This document shows, piece after piece, positions 1-6,539 of a stretch of 16,130 bases of DNA (position 1 is its first letter; every line of letters starts with the position of its first letter). Source of the stretch: Lachnospiraceae bacterium UBA3401 (GTDB lineage Bacteria; Bacillota; Clostridia; Lachnospirales; Lachnospiraceae); NCBI GenBank assembly GCA_002358575.1, contig DEPD01000120.1:1-16130 (forward strand). The letters run 5' to 3'. The notes beneath the pieces were generated by a model. It was given only the letters and a program-made list of their open reading frames with translations. It made no database searches and was not told where the DNA came from. The position numbers were made by a program, and so were the translations under genes.

Positions 1-251
1 AAAAGTTAGTGCTTATGGGGTTTGCCCATGTGACCCAGAGCATGAGCAAAGCCGGATACCCATACGATAATGCGCCAATGGAGAGGTACTTCAACACCCT
101 GAAGAACGAATGCACCAACCTGTATAAATTCAGGACGGAGGAGGAACTATACCAGACTGTGGAGGAATTCGCCTATGCGACCTACAATCATGTGTGTTCA
201 CACAGCTATAACGGCTACCGCACGCCATACCAGGCGCGGACAGCAGCATAA
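1..251 (+). pseudogene. IS3-family transposase (OrfB) C-terminal end, cut by window edge
   Basis: The reading frame is open from the first bases of the window and stops at 249-251, so only the last ~82 codons are visible; the start lies outside the window. The peptide carries the IS3/IS150 OrfB signature around the third catalytic acidic residue of the DDE integrase core (YDNAPMERYF followed by TLKNE), then the typical tail with YNHxxSHxxNGYRTPYQ. This part of the enzyme supplies the last metal-binding Glu for strand transfer. Whether the upstream part is intact cannot be seen, so it may be a complete IS running into the window or a remnant. The adjacent second, different transposase remnant favours an IS graveyard. 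Confidence 0.8.
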
Positions 252-275
252 GGAGAGGCGGGAGCATGCTTACTG

Positions 276-399
276 ATTGGATTGCTTGATTACCCACAAT
301 CGGGGCTGTCAGGTTTTGTCAATGGCATGGCCGCAAAGCGGTGCGCAGCACCATTGACAAAACCTGACAGCTTCGATAGACTCCAAGCAACAATCCAAT
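276..399. repeat. Long inverted repeat / stem-loop between two IS remnants
   Basis: Bases 305-325 and 351-371 are perfect 21-bp inverted copies (gctgtcaggttttgtcaatg is the first 20 bases of the left arm), separated by a 25-nt loop that itself holds a small stem (ccgc-aaa-gcgg). Outside them, 276-288 (attggattgcttg) pairs with 384-399 apart from a 3-nt bulge, so the whole 124-nt stretch can fold into one hairpin. No T-tract follows, so it is not a standard intrinsic terminator. It may be the structured 3' end of the IS whose transposase ends at 251, or an independent palindromic element. Confidence 0.75.
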
Positions 400-415
400 A
401 TATTTTTAGCCACAA

Positions 416-649
416 ATGTTACAAAAAAGCTTGACCACTACACCTTATGACAATGCCTGCATTGAATCGTTCCATTCTGTACTGAAAGAAGAAGAAACCT
501 ACCTTCATAATTATCAGGATTCTAAAGAGGCTCGAAGAGTAACCTTTGAATACATAGAGGGCTGGTATAACCGTAAGCGGATACACAGTGCTATTAGTTA
601 TATGACACCTCAGCAAAAGGAGGATGAGGAACTAAATAAATCAGCATAA
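416..649 (+). pseudogene. Second IS3-family transposase remnant, 5'-truncated
   Basis: From the ATG at 416 this encodes 77 residues, but IS3 OrfB proteins are usually about 270-300 residues, so only the C-terminal quarter remains. The visible part has the YDNACIESFHSVLKEE block with the third catalytic Glu, and the terminal WYNxxRxHSAIxYxTPxQ motif. It belongs to a different IS3 subgroup from the fragment at 1-251. Upstream in the same frame there is no DDE core, only the structured region ending near 399, so the gene is broken and cannot encode an active enzyme. The ATG is probably just an internal Met of the original protein. Confidence 0.85.
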
Positions 650-664
650 TCTTTCAACTTTTTT

Positions 665-689
665 TGTCCAAAGTATTGACATAAGTCCA
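665..689 (+). repeat. Probable right terminal inverted repeat of the IS3-family remnant
   Basis: Sixteen bases after the transposase stop lies a sequence beginning tgtccaaagtattgacata and ending ...gtcca. It ends in CA, as IS3-family right ends do, and has the expected position and character. The matching left end is not in the window, so the assignment rests on position and resemblance only. Confidence 0.45.
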
Positions 690-726
690 TATAGTTCATG
701 CACGCATTTCTAAAATTTTTATAAAA

Positions 727-807
727 TAAAGCTACCAATTAAGATTGATGGACGAATTGGAAGCAATTCCATCTTTGGAAGAGATTGTCACAGAGTATGA
801 GAAGTAG
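727..807 (+). pseudogene. Orphan 3' coding remnant of unknown origin
   Basis: Between the presumed IS end and the rubredoxin gene is a short open stretch whose last residues, from the ATG at 748, read MDELEAIPSLEEIVTEYEK and stop at 805-807. The frame is open back to a stop at 727-729. The composition is protein-like, with an acidic amphipathic tail, but there is no ribosome binding site before 748. It may be the C-terminal end of a gene whose body was replaced by the IS insertion. I do not recognise the family, and it could be chance. Confidence 0.25.
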
Positions 808-855
808 AAATTCTGGTTATACTACGAAAAACAGTAGAATGAAAGGAATAAAGCA

Positions 856-1017
856 ATGAAATATGTATGTGATGTCTGCGATTGGGTGTACAATGAGGAG
901 GAAGGTTATCCAGAGGGCGGTATTGCGCCAGGAACAAAGTGGGAAGATGTACCAGAGGACTTTGTTTGCCCATTGTGTTTCGTAGGGAAAGAGCTTTTTA
1001 CTGCAATGGTTGAGTAG
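856..1017 (+). CDS. Rubredoxin, 53 aa, with unusual knuckle residues
   Basis: A 53-residue protein of standard rubredoxin length. It has two cysteine pairs, C5-DV-C8 and C38-PL-C41, which would bind one iron as Fe(Cys)4. The fold signature lies between them: Y12, the G-Y-P-E-G-G-I-A-P-G-T loop (17-27), W29, and D-V-P-E-D-F (31-36). The start ATG follows AAAGGA at a suitable distance. Rubredoxins carry single electrons in the cytoplasm, typically to rubrerythrin, superoxide reductase or flavoproteins in oxygen-stress defence of anaerobes; no such partner lies beside it. Odd: the conserved Gly after each cysteine pair (CxxCG) is replaced by Asp9 and Phe42. The gene stands alone between IS debris and a convergent chemoreceptor gene. 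Confidence 0.9.
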   Translation: MKYVCDVCDWVYNEEEGYPEGGIAPGTKWEDVPEDFVCPLCFVGKELFTAMVE

Positions 1018-1040
1018 GGGAAGATTTATCTTCCCCTACT
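1013..1040. terminator. Hairpin between convergent rubredoxin and chemoreceptor genes
   Basis: A perfect stem (gtaggggaaga, 1014-1024, with its complement 1029-1039, extendable by one A-T pair) with a TTTA loop overlaps the rubredoxin stop codon. It sits between two converging genes, where a bidirectional terminator is expected. The T-tract is poor on both sides, so termination efficiency is uncertain. Confidence 0.5.
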
Positions 1041-1061
1041 TGAATATACATAAGAAAAATT

Positions 1062-2417
1062 TTATGCGGAAGCCTCAGCCAATTGAATAATTTTTTCCAT
1101 ATCTGCTATTAACTCCTCCGAGTAATTTAACGCTTCCCGATAAACATGCATTGCCTTTCCGTAGTCTTGGTTGTTGATTGCATTGATAACTGTCTGACCA
1201 TATGTATGGAATTTATTGTGCTTGTTGCCAAGTTCTTCCCAGATAGGAAGAACACCAGGAATATCAGGCGTGACAGCATAGTAAAAGTGACCAAATCCAC
1301 ACTTGGAAGAATCTAGCTGCAATGGCGTGACATTGCGGCTATCCACAATTCTCTTGAGATTGCTTAACCATGTCTGGTGTGAGGAGATGGCAGTGCGCAT
1401 ATATTGGATAAATTCTTGATTTTCGATATGATAAAATGCATCTTTTGACATATTACCCATCTTTTTAACAGATTCATCAAGCGTTTTTTCAATATTTATA
1501 ACCGGTTCAATAGCATATTTCAAATCACGACCAACATTGCGCATAAAATCTGTGCTGTCGTTAAGCTGATTTTCCATCTCTGCCATGGAACTGCTAATTT
1601 CTTCGCTGACAGATGCCATTGAGCTTATGGAGTCATTAATCTGTGACACATGGCATTTACTCACGTCGTTTAATTCCCAGACATTGGCAATTTTGTCAGC
1701 CATAATATTGAGGGACTGAATCGTACTTGTAGAACTCTGCACACTCTTTTTGGAGGCATGTTTCATATTTTCCACAAATGTACCCATATCTTTTGTTAGT
1801 TTCTGTGTCTCCTCTGCAAGCTCTCGAATTTCCCCTGCAACAACAGCGAACCCCCTGCCTGCTTCCCCAGCTCTTGCCGCCTCCACAGAGGCATTTAAGG
1901 CGAGCAGATTTGTCTGGAGCGATATGGTGTCGATGCCGGAGAGAATAGAACTGATATGTGCGATAATATTGACCAATTCATCCATATCTGTCTGCATTTC
2001 GCCAGCGGAGAGAATTGTCTGTGCGGAGAGCTCCTTGATGGCAGTCAGTTCCTCCTGTCCCTCCTCAATTTTTTTATAAACTTCGTCTGTCTCGCCGGAG
2101 ATTTGAATGATAGTGTTGGTCAGTTCCTCCTGTGGATTGTTGGTGCTTCCGGTAGTCGTTCCAAAAATGTTCTCAGTCGCTTTTGCAATTTTTTTGGAGA
2201 TATCAATAATTTTCTGTGTCTGGTGCTGCATGGTTAGGTCAAGCGAACTAATTTGCATAACGGCGTTAATGTTTTTGTCAAACACATCTGCAAACTGTTT
2301 TCTGCCATTGGATAATCGATTGTATATATGATTTAATTCGGGTTCTCTGGAATAGTCGGTTCTTTTTAATTCCGATACAGCTTTCATAAGAACGGATTTT
2401 CGTTTTCTGTTGAACAT
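1062..2417 (-). CDS. Soluble methyl-accepting chemotaxis protein with C-terminal CZB domain
   Basis: A 451-residue cytoplasmic chemoreceptor; I see no membrane segment or signal peptide. Residues ~1-110 are helical with no recognised sensor domain. Residues ~110-300 form the MCP signalling coiled coil, with the hairpin tip at about 164-204 (SLQTNLLALNASVEAARAGE, then GRGFAVVAGEIRELAEE) that contacts CheA and CheW. The C-terminus (~340-445) matches the CZB zinc-binding domain: H347-x2-W350, the CGFGHFYY block with C373, and H400-x3-H404, the expected three-His/one-Cys zinc site. CZB receptors elsewhere sense zinc or oxidants through the Zn-thiolate. The start follows GAGGAAG at good spacing. 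No che genes are nearby, so it is an orphan receptor. Ligand identity is inference. Confidence 0.93.
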   Translation of the reverse strand: MFNRKRKSVLMKAVSELKRTDYSREPELNHIYNRLSNGRKQFADVFDKNINAVMQISSLDLTMQHQTQKIIDISKKIAKATENIFGTTTGSTNNPQEELTNTIIQISGETDEVYKKIEEGQEELTAIKELSAQTILSAGEMQTDMDELVNIIAHISSILSGIDTISLQTNLLALNASVEAARAGEAGRGFAVVAGEIRELAEETQKLTKDMGTFVENMKHASKKSVQSSTSTIQSLNIMADKIANVWELNDVSKCHVSQINDSISSMASVSEEISSSMAEMENQLNDSTDFMRNVGRDLKYAIEPVINIEKTLDESVKKMGNMSKDAFYHIENQEFIQYMRTAISSHQTWLSNLKRIVDSRNVTPLQLDSSKCGFGHFYYAVTPDIPGVLPIWEELGNKHNKFHTYGQTVINAINNQDYGKAMHVYREALNYSEELIADMEKIIQLAEASA

Positions 2418-2641
2418 GTCTGCTTCCTCATTTCTTCATTTCTTCATTGTAATTCTTTTAAGAATGCCATCAATATTTTTGTTGCGGCGTGAAAGTCAGG
2501 GCTGCTGACATATAATCTATTCGCACGCTTGCAATAAAATAATCGATACTTATATCTTACGTGATTTTTCAGTTTTTTCAAGTATTTTCTTGATTTTCTT
2601 TCAGGAATTTATTTCATTTTTAGTTTTGGCAAAAAGAATAG

Positions 2642-2669
2642 GCATGGGAAAATTAAAATTTTCCTATGC
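2642..2669 (-). terminator. Intrinsic terminator of the lipoprotein/ECF-S unit
   Basis: A 13-bp stem with one G-T pair (2642-2654 with 2657-2669) overlaps the stop codon of the ECF S component. On the minus strand it is followed after a few bases by a T-rich run (ttcttttt), as expected for termination of leftward transcription. Bases 2418-2641, up to the chemoreceptor start, hold AT-rich DNA, an 8-bp tandem repeat (catttctt) just before that start, and a short hairpin at 2495-2509. I see no convincing promoter there. Confidence 0.6.
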
Positions 2670-3171
2670 TGCGTTCTGCAAACCGTAATGTTTTAATAAT
2701 TGGAACAATTAAAATACCACAGAAGAAATTGCTAACACCATGAATGCAGTCAAAGGGAAAACCTGCAATAATCCATGCAATCATTCCCTTAAAACTCAAA
2801 CCGTACAAAAGGGCTTGTGCAGGGGCGTATAGTGTCCCATACAAAAAACCGTGCGCAGCGCAGATGATCATGTACACAAGCGGTTGTATTTTTGGGGATA
2901 TCTTTGCCGGGAGTAGCATGACAACGCCCCAGAGAACAGTCCATAGATACAGATAAGGTATCCACCATGTCGCAAATCCATAGAACATTCCTGTCAAAAG
3001 TACATAAATGTAAATTGGATACAGTGCCTTCTTGCGATAGACAACGGTAAAGGCGACAATAAATGTGCCAAGCAAATGGATATTTGGTGCAAATTCCATC
3101 AGGATCTTGGAGGCGTACATGACGGACCCTAACATTGCAAATACAACGATTTCTCTTGTTGAAAGCTTCAT
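2653..3171 (-). CDS. ECF transporter substrate-binding (S) component, probable corrinoid specificity
   Basis: A 172-residue, very hydrophobic protein with about five to six membrane helices, the usual size of an ECF S component. The N-terminus (TREIVVFAMLGSVMYASKIL, then the PNIHLLGTF motif, then the YRKKALYPIYIY loop) resembles the ECF-S superfamily. S components bind a vitamin and dock on a shared EcfA-EcfA'-EcfT energising module, which is not in this window. It starts two bases after the stop of the lipoprotein gene and has no good ribosome binding site of its own, so its translation is probably coupled. Because the unit sits behind a cobalamin riboswitch, the likely substrate is cobalamin or a related corrinoid or precursor. 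The substrate is inference; the ECF-S assignment is fairly sure. Confidence 0.75.
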   Translation of the reverse strand: MKLSTREIVVFAMLGSVMYASKILMEFAPNIHLLGTFIVAFTVVYRKKALYPIYIYVLLTGMFYGFATWWIPYLYLWTVLWGVVMLLPAKISPKIQPLVYMIICAAHGFLYGTLYAPAQALLYGLSFKGMIAWIIAGFPFDCIHGVSNFFCGILIVPIIKTLRFAERSIGKF

Positions 3172-3173
3172 GG

Positions 3174-3626
3174 TTACTCTGCTTTAAAAGAGTAGCTGGC
3201 TCCGGCTGTAATTGGTGTCGTATCAACGCCGGATGTAGCATATTCTCCATCGACATAAAATGCCCAGTATTTTCCGTCTTTATCATAATCGACCGTGATG
3301 TTGTTGACAGTCTTTACAAAAAGACCATATTCACTGTCATCACCGTCAATCAGTCCAAGTTCAAGCAAGGCACTGCCAACAGTATCTTTGTCAGTATGAA
3401 TTTCAAATGCGGTGGTGTTTCCTTCCAAATCAACAACAGTGAAGGCAAAACTAATATTACCTTCACCAAGGACAGTGACATCTGGCGAGGTGCTTTCCTG
3501 GGAAGCATTTTGGGGGGATTCGTTTTTCTGACTGCCATTGCAACCGGTGATAGAGGGTGCCATAGCCACAATCAGCACCATACAAAGGATGAATGACATT
3601 GTTTTTTTTCTGTGTTTCATCTGCAT
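3174..3626 (-). CDS. DUF4430 (transcobalamin-like) lipoprotein
   Basis: A 150-residue secreted lipoprotein. I chose the ATG at 3626 because AAAGGAG lies nine bases before it; the frame stays open further upstream to 3704, but that part overlaps the riboswitch expression region. Residues 1-29 form a lipoprotein signal peptide: Lys/Arg-rich N-terminus, hydrophobic core, and ITG-C29 lipobox. A Ser/Gln/Asn-rich linker follows, then a DUF4430 domain (~48-150) with the family pattern: TVGSALLELGLIDG, YGLFVKTVNN, the YWAFYVDGEYATSGVDTTPI block, and a terminal SYSF. This fold resembles the C-terminal cobalamin-contacting domain of transcobalamin and intrinsic factor. Co-transcribed with an ECF S component behind a cobalamin riboswitch, it is probably an extracellular corrinoid-capturing partner. 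Function is inference. Confidence 0.85.
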   Translation of the reverse strand: MQMKHRKKTMSFILCMVLIVAMAPSITGCNGSQKNESPQNASQESTSPDVTVLGEGNISFAFTVVDLEGNTTAFEIHTDKDTVGSALLELGLIDGDDSEYGLFVKTVNNITVDYDKDGKYWAFYVDGEYATSGVDTTPITAGASYSFKAE

Positions 3627-3714
3627 ATTTTGCATCTCCTTTGGATATTTTTTAGAAATTTTCTCCGCAACCGGCGCCCGCGGTTGGAAGCAGTAAATAG
3701 TCATGCTTCAGAGA

Positions 3715-3882
3715 ACTTGAGCTGTCTCGATATTCCGGCTTAACACTGCATTGACCAGCCTTCTCAGAGAAATTCCAATGGCTTGTCCCGAAATTGTGGC
3801 ATTCCGGTGAGGTCAATGACCAAGACGTGCTTTACGGTGACGGGCTCGCGCAGGAATTGCACCTGTTTCCCGAAACAGTCTA
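3715..3882 (-). ncRNA. Cobalamin (adenosylcobalamin-type) riboswitch
   Basis: Read on the minus strand, the leader carries the class hallmarks in order: gggaaacaggtgcaattcct followed by the gagcccgtcaccgtaa block (about 3825-3873), then ccggaatgccac (about 3795-3806), and finally a B12-box-like agccggaatatcgagacagc at 3721-3740. Order and spacing fit the four-way-junction core. After it, towards the lipoprotein start, are two hairpins: gaagca/tgcttc and the GC-rich caaccg/cggttg (about 3668-3686). No clear T-tract follows them, so control may act at translation. The regulated genes are the lipoprotein and ECF S component downstream; high cobalamin would be expected to shut them off. Confidence 0.88.
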
Positions 3883-3888
3883 TTTTTT

Positions 3889-3917
3889 ATAATAATCATT
3901 CTTAGCAGTTTCGTCAA
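3889..3917 (-). promoter_or_regulatory. Sigma-A-type promoter for the riboswitch transcript
   Basis: On the minus strand, TTGACG (3912-3917) and TATTAT (3889-3894) are separated by exactly 17 bases. The predicted start lies near 3882, just before the aptamer. The -35 hexamer includes the TGA stop codon of the upstream yfhO gene. Confidence 0.75.
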
Positions 3918-6514
3918 GTATTAGAAATGGTTTTAGGAGAAGCTGATTTTGCGAGTAAACGCGCAATATAGTACAGTGCGGCAAAGAGTAGAAGGCTTAG
4001 GACAGAGACTATTACTCCAGCAATCAAACCCTTTGGGAAATAGCGCAGTGCAATTGTGTGCGAACCTGTTTCAAGCGCAATGCTGATAAAAGTCTCCTCA
4101 AATAAATCCATATCTGTTTTCTCTCCATCAACATACAATGTCCAGCCAGGATCATACGGTATAGACAACACGAGATGCCCGGGGGTGGTAATATCAATCT
4201 GTCCATTTAATGATGTTTCATTGTAGTGGTCAACAGTCATAGTCTGACGGTTTAATTGACTGACAAAATCAGCAAGCACAGGCTCGTTGATTTTATATGC
4301 CGTTAGATTAAGATCTTTACCATTTTCGGATTTGAAGGATAATGTTTCGCCTGCGTTGTGATAGCCAAGATCAAGAATGTATTTTTTCTTAATTTGGCTA
4401 AAACTTTTCGATTCTTCTTCGTACTGCATCTTAATCGTATCAACCTTGGTATTGGAAGTATAGGCATAGTAGTGCGCATCTTCTTCAATATAAAGATCCG
4501 CCTGACTGCCGTAGGAGCCAATAGAAACTTCTGAAAAAATATCCTCTATGATGCCAAAACGATGAACCAAGTTGTTCTGACGCTGTATTGGATTTAGACT
4601 TTTTTCGTCAGTATCGTCTTCATGAATCGTTTCAGTGACATTTTGTGCCGTGTCAAAGCGAGCTTCAGGAGAAGTGATCACATATCCAAGCGGAACCGAG
4701 TAATTGTTCTGATACAGATACAGTTTTCCTTCTGTGTCAGCGAGTGTAAAGAGATTATCATACCCTCTGTCCAGTGTATACAGCATGTAGCGATTTGCGA
4801 GAAGCGCCGCGGTGACTGGTGTTGCACCGTCATAACAGTAATTGACGCGGCTTCCTTTCATACCATATTTTTCATAAAAATCCGAAACCAGCGAATTTAG
4901 AACAGAAGAGAAATAGGAACCACCCTGAAAACCAATAAGCATTGCATCATTTTGCGTTCTGCGCGCAAATTTTTCAAATCGGAAAAAATCATTATTTTCG
5001 TTTTTCATTGTTCGGTCCGTTAGGATTTGATATGAATCATAATTGGAAAGGTATGTGGTTCTTGACACTGTGGGAACACTGGTGAGATAGGTGTTCACCC
5101 CCGATTCTGTCACCGTCACAAACACTGCGCAAATGCAAAAGAGTGTATTGAGCGAATTGCTGTTTCTGCGATAATAAATTAGTCCAGCGTAGAGGAGCAA
5201 ATAAATGCCGGTGACTAGGAAACAGCTACCTGTAATCGCGTCATCATCAGCGATTTTTTCGCATAGCAAAAGAAAGAACAACACTCCAGCAAATACAGAC
5301 GCAAGTTCTTTGCGGCTGTATTCCTGCAAATATAAGAATGCTTCATAGCATACAGTGAGCAGCAATAGTATATATAGAAAGGACTGCCTTGCAGGAAGGG
5401 AGTCTGGATAATTTAGACCGTGCCATATAAAGTTTAATGTATTCGTGGAGAAGCTGACCAAAATAAAACCGAGAAGTAGCAATTTGGGCGCTTTTTCCCG
5501 CAAAGGAATTTTTTTCTGCAAGACATACAGTGGAACAAGCACAAATACAAGAACGCCGCAGTAAATGTTTGGCCAGTGGTCCAATCCTGTCTCGACAGTG
5601 ACGTTAAAGCAGTGTCGAGCAAGCATATCAAACACAGGAAAGTATGTTTTTACTTTGGTCGGAAAATTAATATCACTAAATTCCGTAAAGCGAAGTGCAG
5701 CAAGTTCAGGCAGCAGAAGAACTGCCGCCATACCGCCTGCAAGCAAAGAGTACACGCCAAAACGGATTGCTGCCTTGACATAAAAGTTTTTTATGTTGCC
5801 AAGACCTGGAAATGCAAGCGGAGCAGAAGTTTTTTCCTGCAAAGGATTTCGAGCAATCAATAGTACGACAAAATACAATACAAGAAATATGCACACCATA
5901 ATAGAAAGGTAGTAGTTTGATAAAATGGACAAGCCCAGACAAATACAATACAAATAACATTTTCCCTCGTCTACAAGTCGCTCGACACCAAGGATGACAA
6001 GCGGCGCAAGAACAACCACATCAAGCCACATTACGTCCCAATTGTAGGCCGCCATAAAACCAGAAAGTGCATAAAAAAGGGAGAAGCACAGAATGCCCCA
6101 AGAATTATTGTCAAAATGTTTGCGGATATAACAGGTAAATGTCAAACCACATAATCCTGTTTTTACGACAACCATATATGACAGAAATTCCATAAGATAA
6201 TTTTCAGGAATCAGCACACAGAGCCAGTTAAAAGGACTTGCCAGATAGTAGGCATAGAGTGCAATAAAATTAGAACCAATGCCAGTATGCCATGAGAAAA
6301 ACAGGCTTTCACCGTTTTTTAGTTTGTGGTAAAATTCCACCAGAAAAGGAAAATACTGGTGATACATATCAATATGAAGAAAAGAGCGTTCGCCAAAGGG
6401 ATATATTTTCTGCACAATAAAAATTGTGAGCAGAATGAGTGCAGGCACAAAAAAGGAACACAAATACAGCAAATCACAGTGTAGTTTCCTTATTTTAAAT
6501 TGTTTGAAATTCAT
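3914..6514 (-). CDS. yfhO: YfhO-family multi-spanning membrane protein (GT-C-type glycosyltransferase)
   Basis: An 866-residue membrane protein. The start at 6514 is set by AGGAGG six bases upstream, 25 bases after the stop of the LTA synthase gene. A first helix (~17-37) is followed by the loop GERSFLHIDMYHQYFPF, with D49 in the position of the acidic residue typical of GT-C enzymes, and HTGIGSN at 76-82. About a dozen helices follow to ~490, then a large extracellular domain (~490-825) ending in the family signature with SIPYDPGW, LYVDGE and GSHTIALRYFPKG, and a final C-terminal helix (~830-855). YfhO proteins use polyprenyl-linked sugars outside the cell; in Bacillus YfhO glycosylates lipoteichoic acid. 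Its place behind an LTA-synthase gene suggests the same role here. No clear terminator separates it from the riboswitch promoter. Confidence 0.88.
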   Translation of the reverse strand: MNFKQFKIRKLHCDLLYLCSFFVPALILLTIFIVQKIYPFGERSFLHIDMYHQYFPFLVEFYHKLKNGESLFFSWHTGIGSNFIALYAYYLASPFNWLCVLIPENYLMEFLSYMVVVKTGLCGLTFTCYIRKHFDNNSWGILCFSLFYALSGFMAAYNWDVMWLDVVVLAPLVILGVERLVDEGKCYLYCICLGLSILSNYYLSIMVCIFLVLYFVVLLIARNPLQEKTSAPLAFPGLGNIKNFYVKAAIRFGVYSLLAGGMAAVLLLPELAALRFTEFSDINFPTKVKTYFPVFDMLARHCFNVTVETGLDHWPNIYCGVLVFVLVPLYVLQKKIPLREKAPKLLLLGFILVSFSTNTLNFIWHGLNYPDSLPARQSFLYILLLLTVCYEAFLYLQEYSRKELASVFAGVLFFLLLCEKIADDDAITGSCFLVTGIYLLLYAGLIYYRRNSNSLNTLFCICAVFVTVTESGVNTYLTSVPTVSRTTYLSNYDSYQILTDRTMKNENNDFFRFEKFARRTQNDAMLIGFQGGSYFSSVLNSLVSDFYEKYGMKGSRVNYCYDGATPVTAALLANRYMLYTLDRGYDNLFTLADTEGKLYLYQNNYSVPLGYVITSPEARFDTAQNVTETIHEDDTDEKSLNPIQRQNNLVHRFGIIEDIFSEVSIGSYGSQADLYIEEDAHYYAYTSNTKVDTIKMQYEEESKSFSQIKKKYILDLGYHNAGETLSFKSENGKDLNLTAYKINEPVLADFVSQLNRQTMTVDHYNETSLNGQIDITTPGHLVLSIPYDPGWTLYVDGEKTDMDLFEETFISIALETGSHTIALRYFPKGLIAGVIVSVLSLLLFAALYYIARLLAKSASPKTISNT

Positions 6515-6539
6515 AATTGTCCTCCTGACAGTTTCCAGT

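Noticed and set aside
1..740. A complete, active insertion sequence
   Set aside because: Only transposase 3' ends are visible, the second gene is clearly 5'-truncated, and no matching left terminal repeat is in the window.
2495..2509. Short hairpin gtcag/ctgac upstream of the chemoreceptor, considered as part of a c-di-GMP riboswitch
   Set aside because: No conserved GEMM core motifs surround it; only a 5-bp stem is present.
3135..3596. 153-codon plus-strand open frame opposite the lipoprotein gene
   Set aside because: It mirrors the coding strand of a clear lipoprotein gene, has no recognisable domain, and has no ribosome binding site.
3627..3704. Upstream extension of the lipoprotein frame to an ATG at 3704
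   Set aside because: It lies in the riboswitch expression region, has no ribosome binding site, and would bury the signal peptide behind 26 extra residues.
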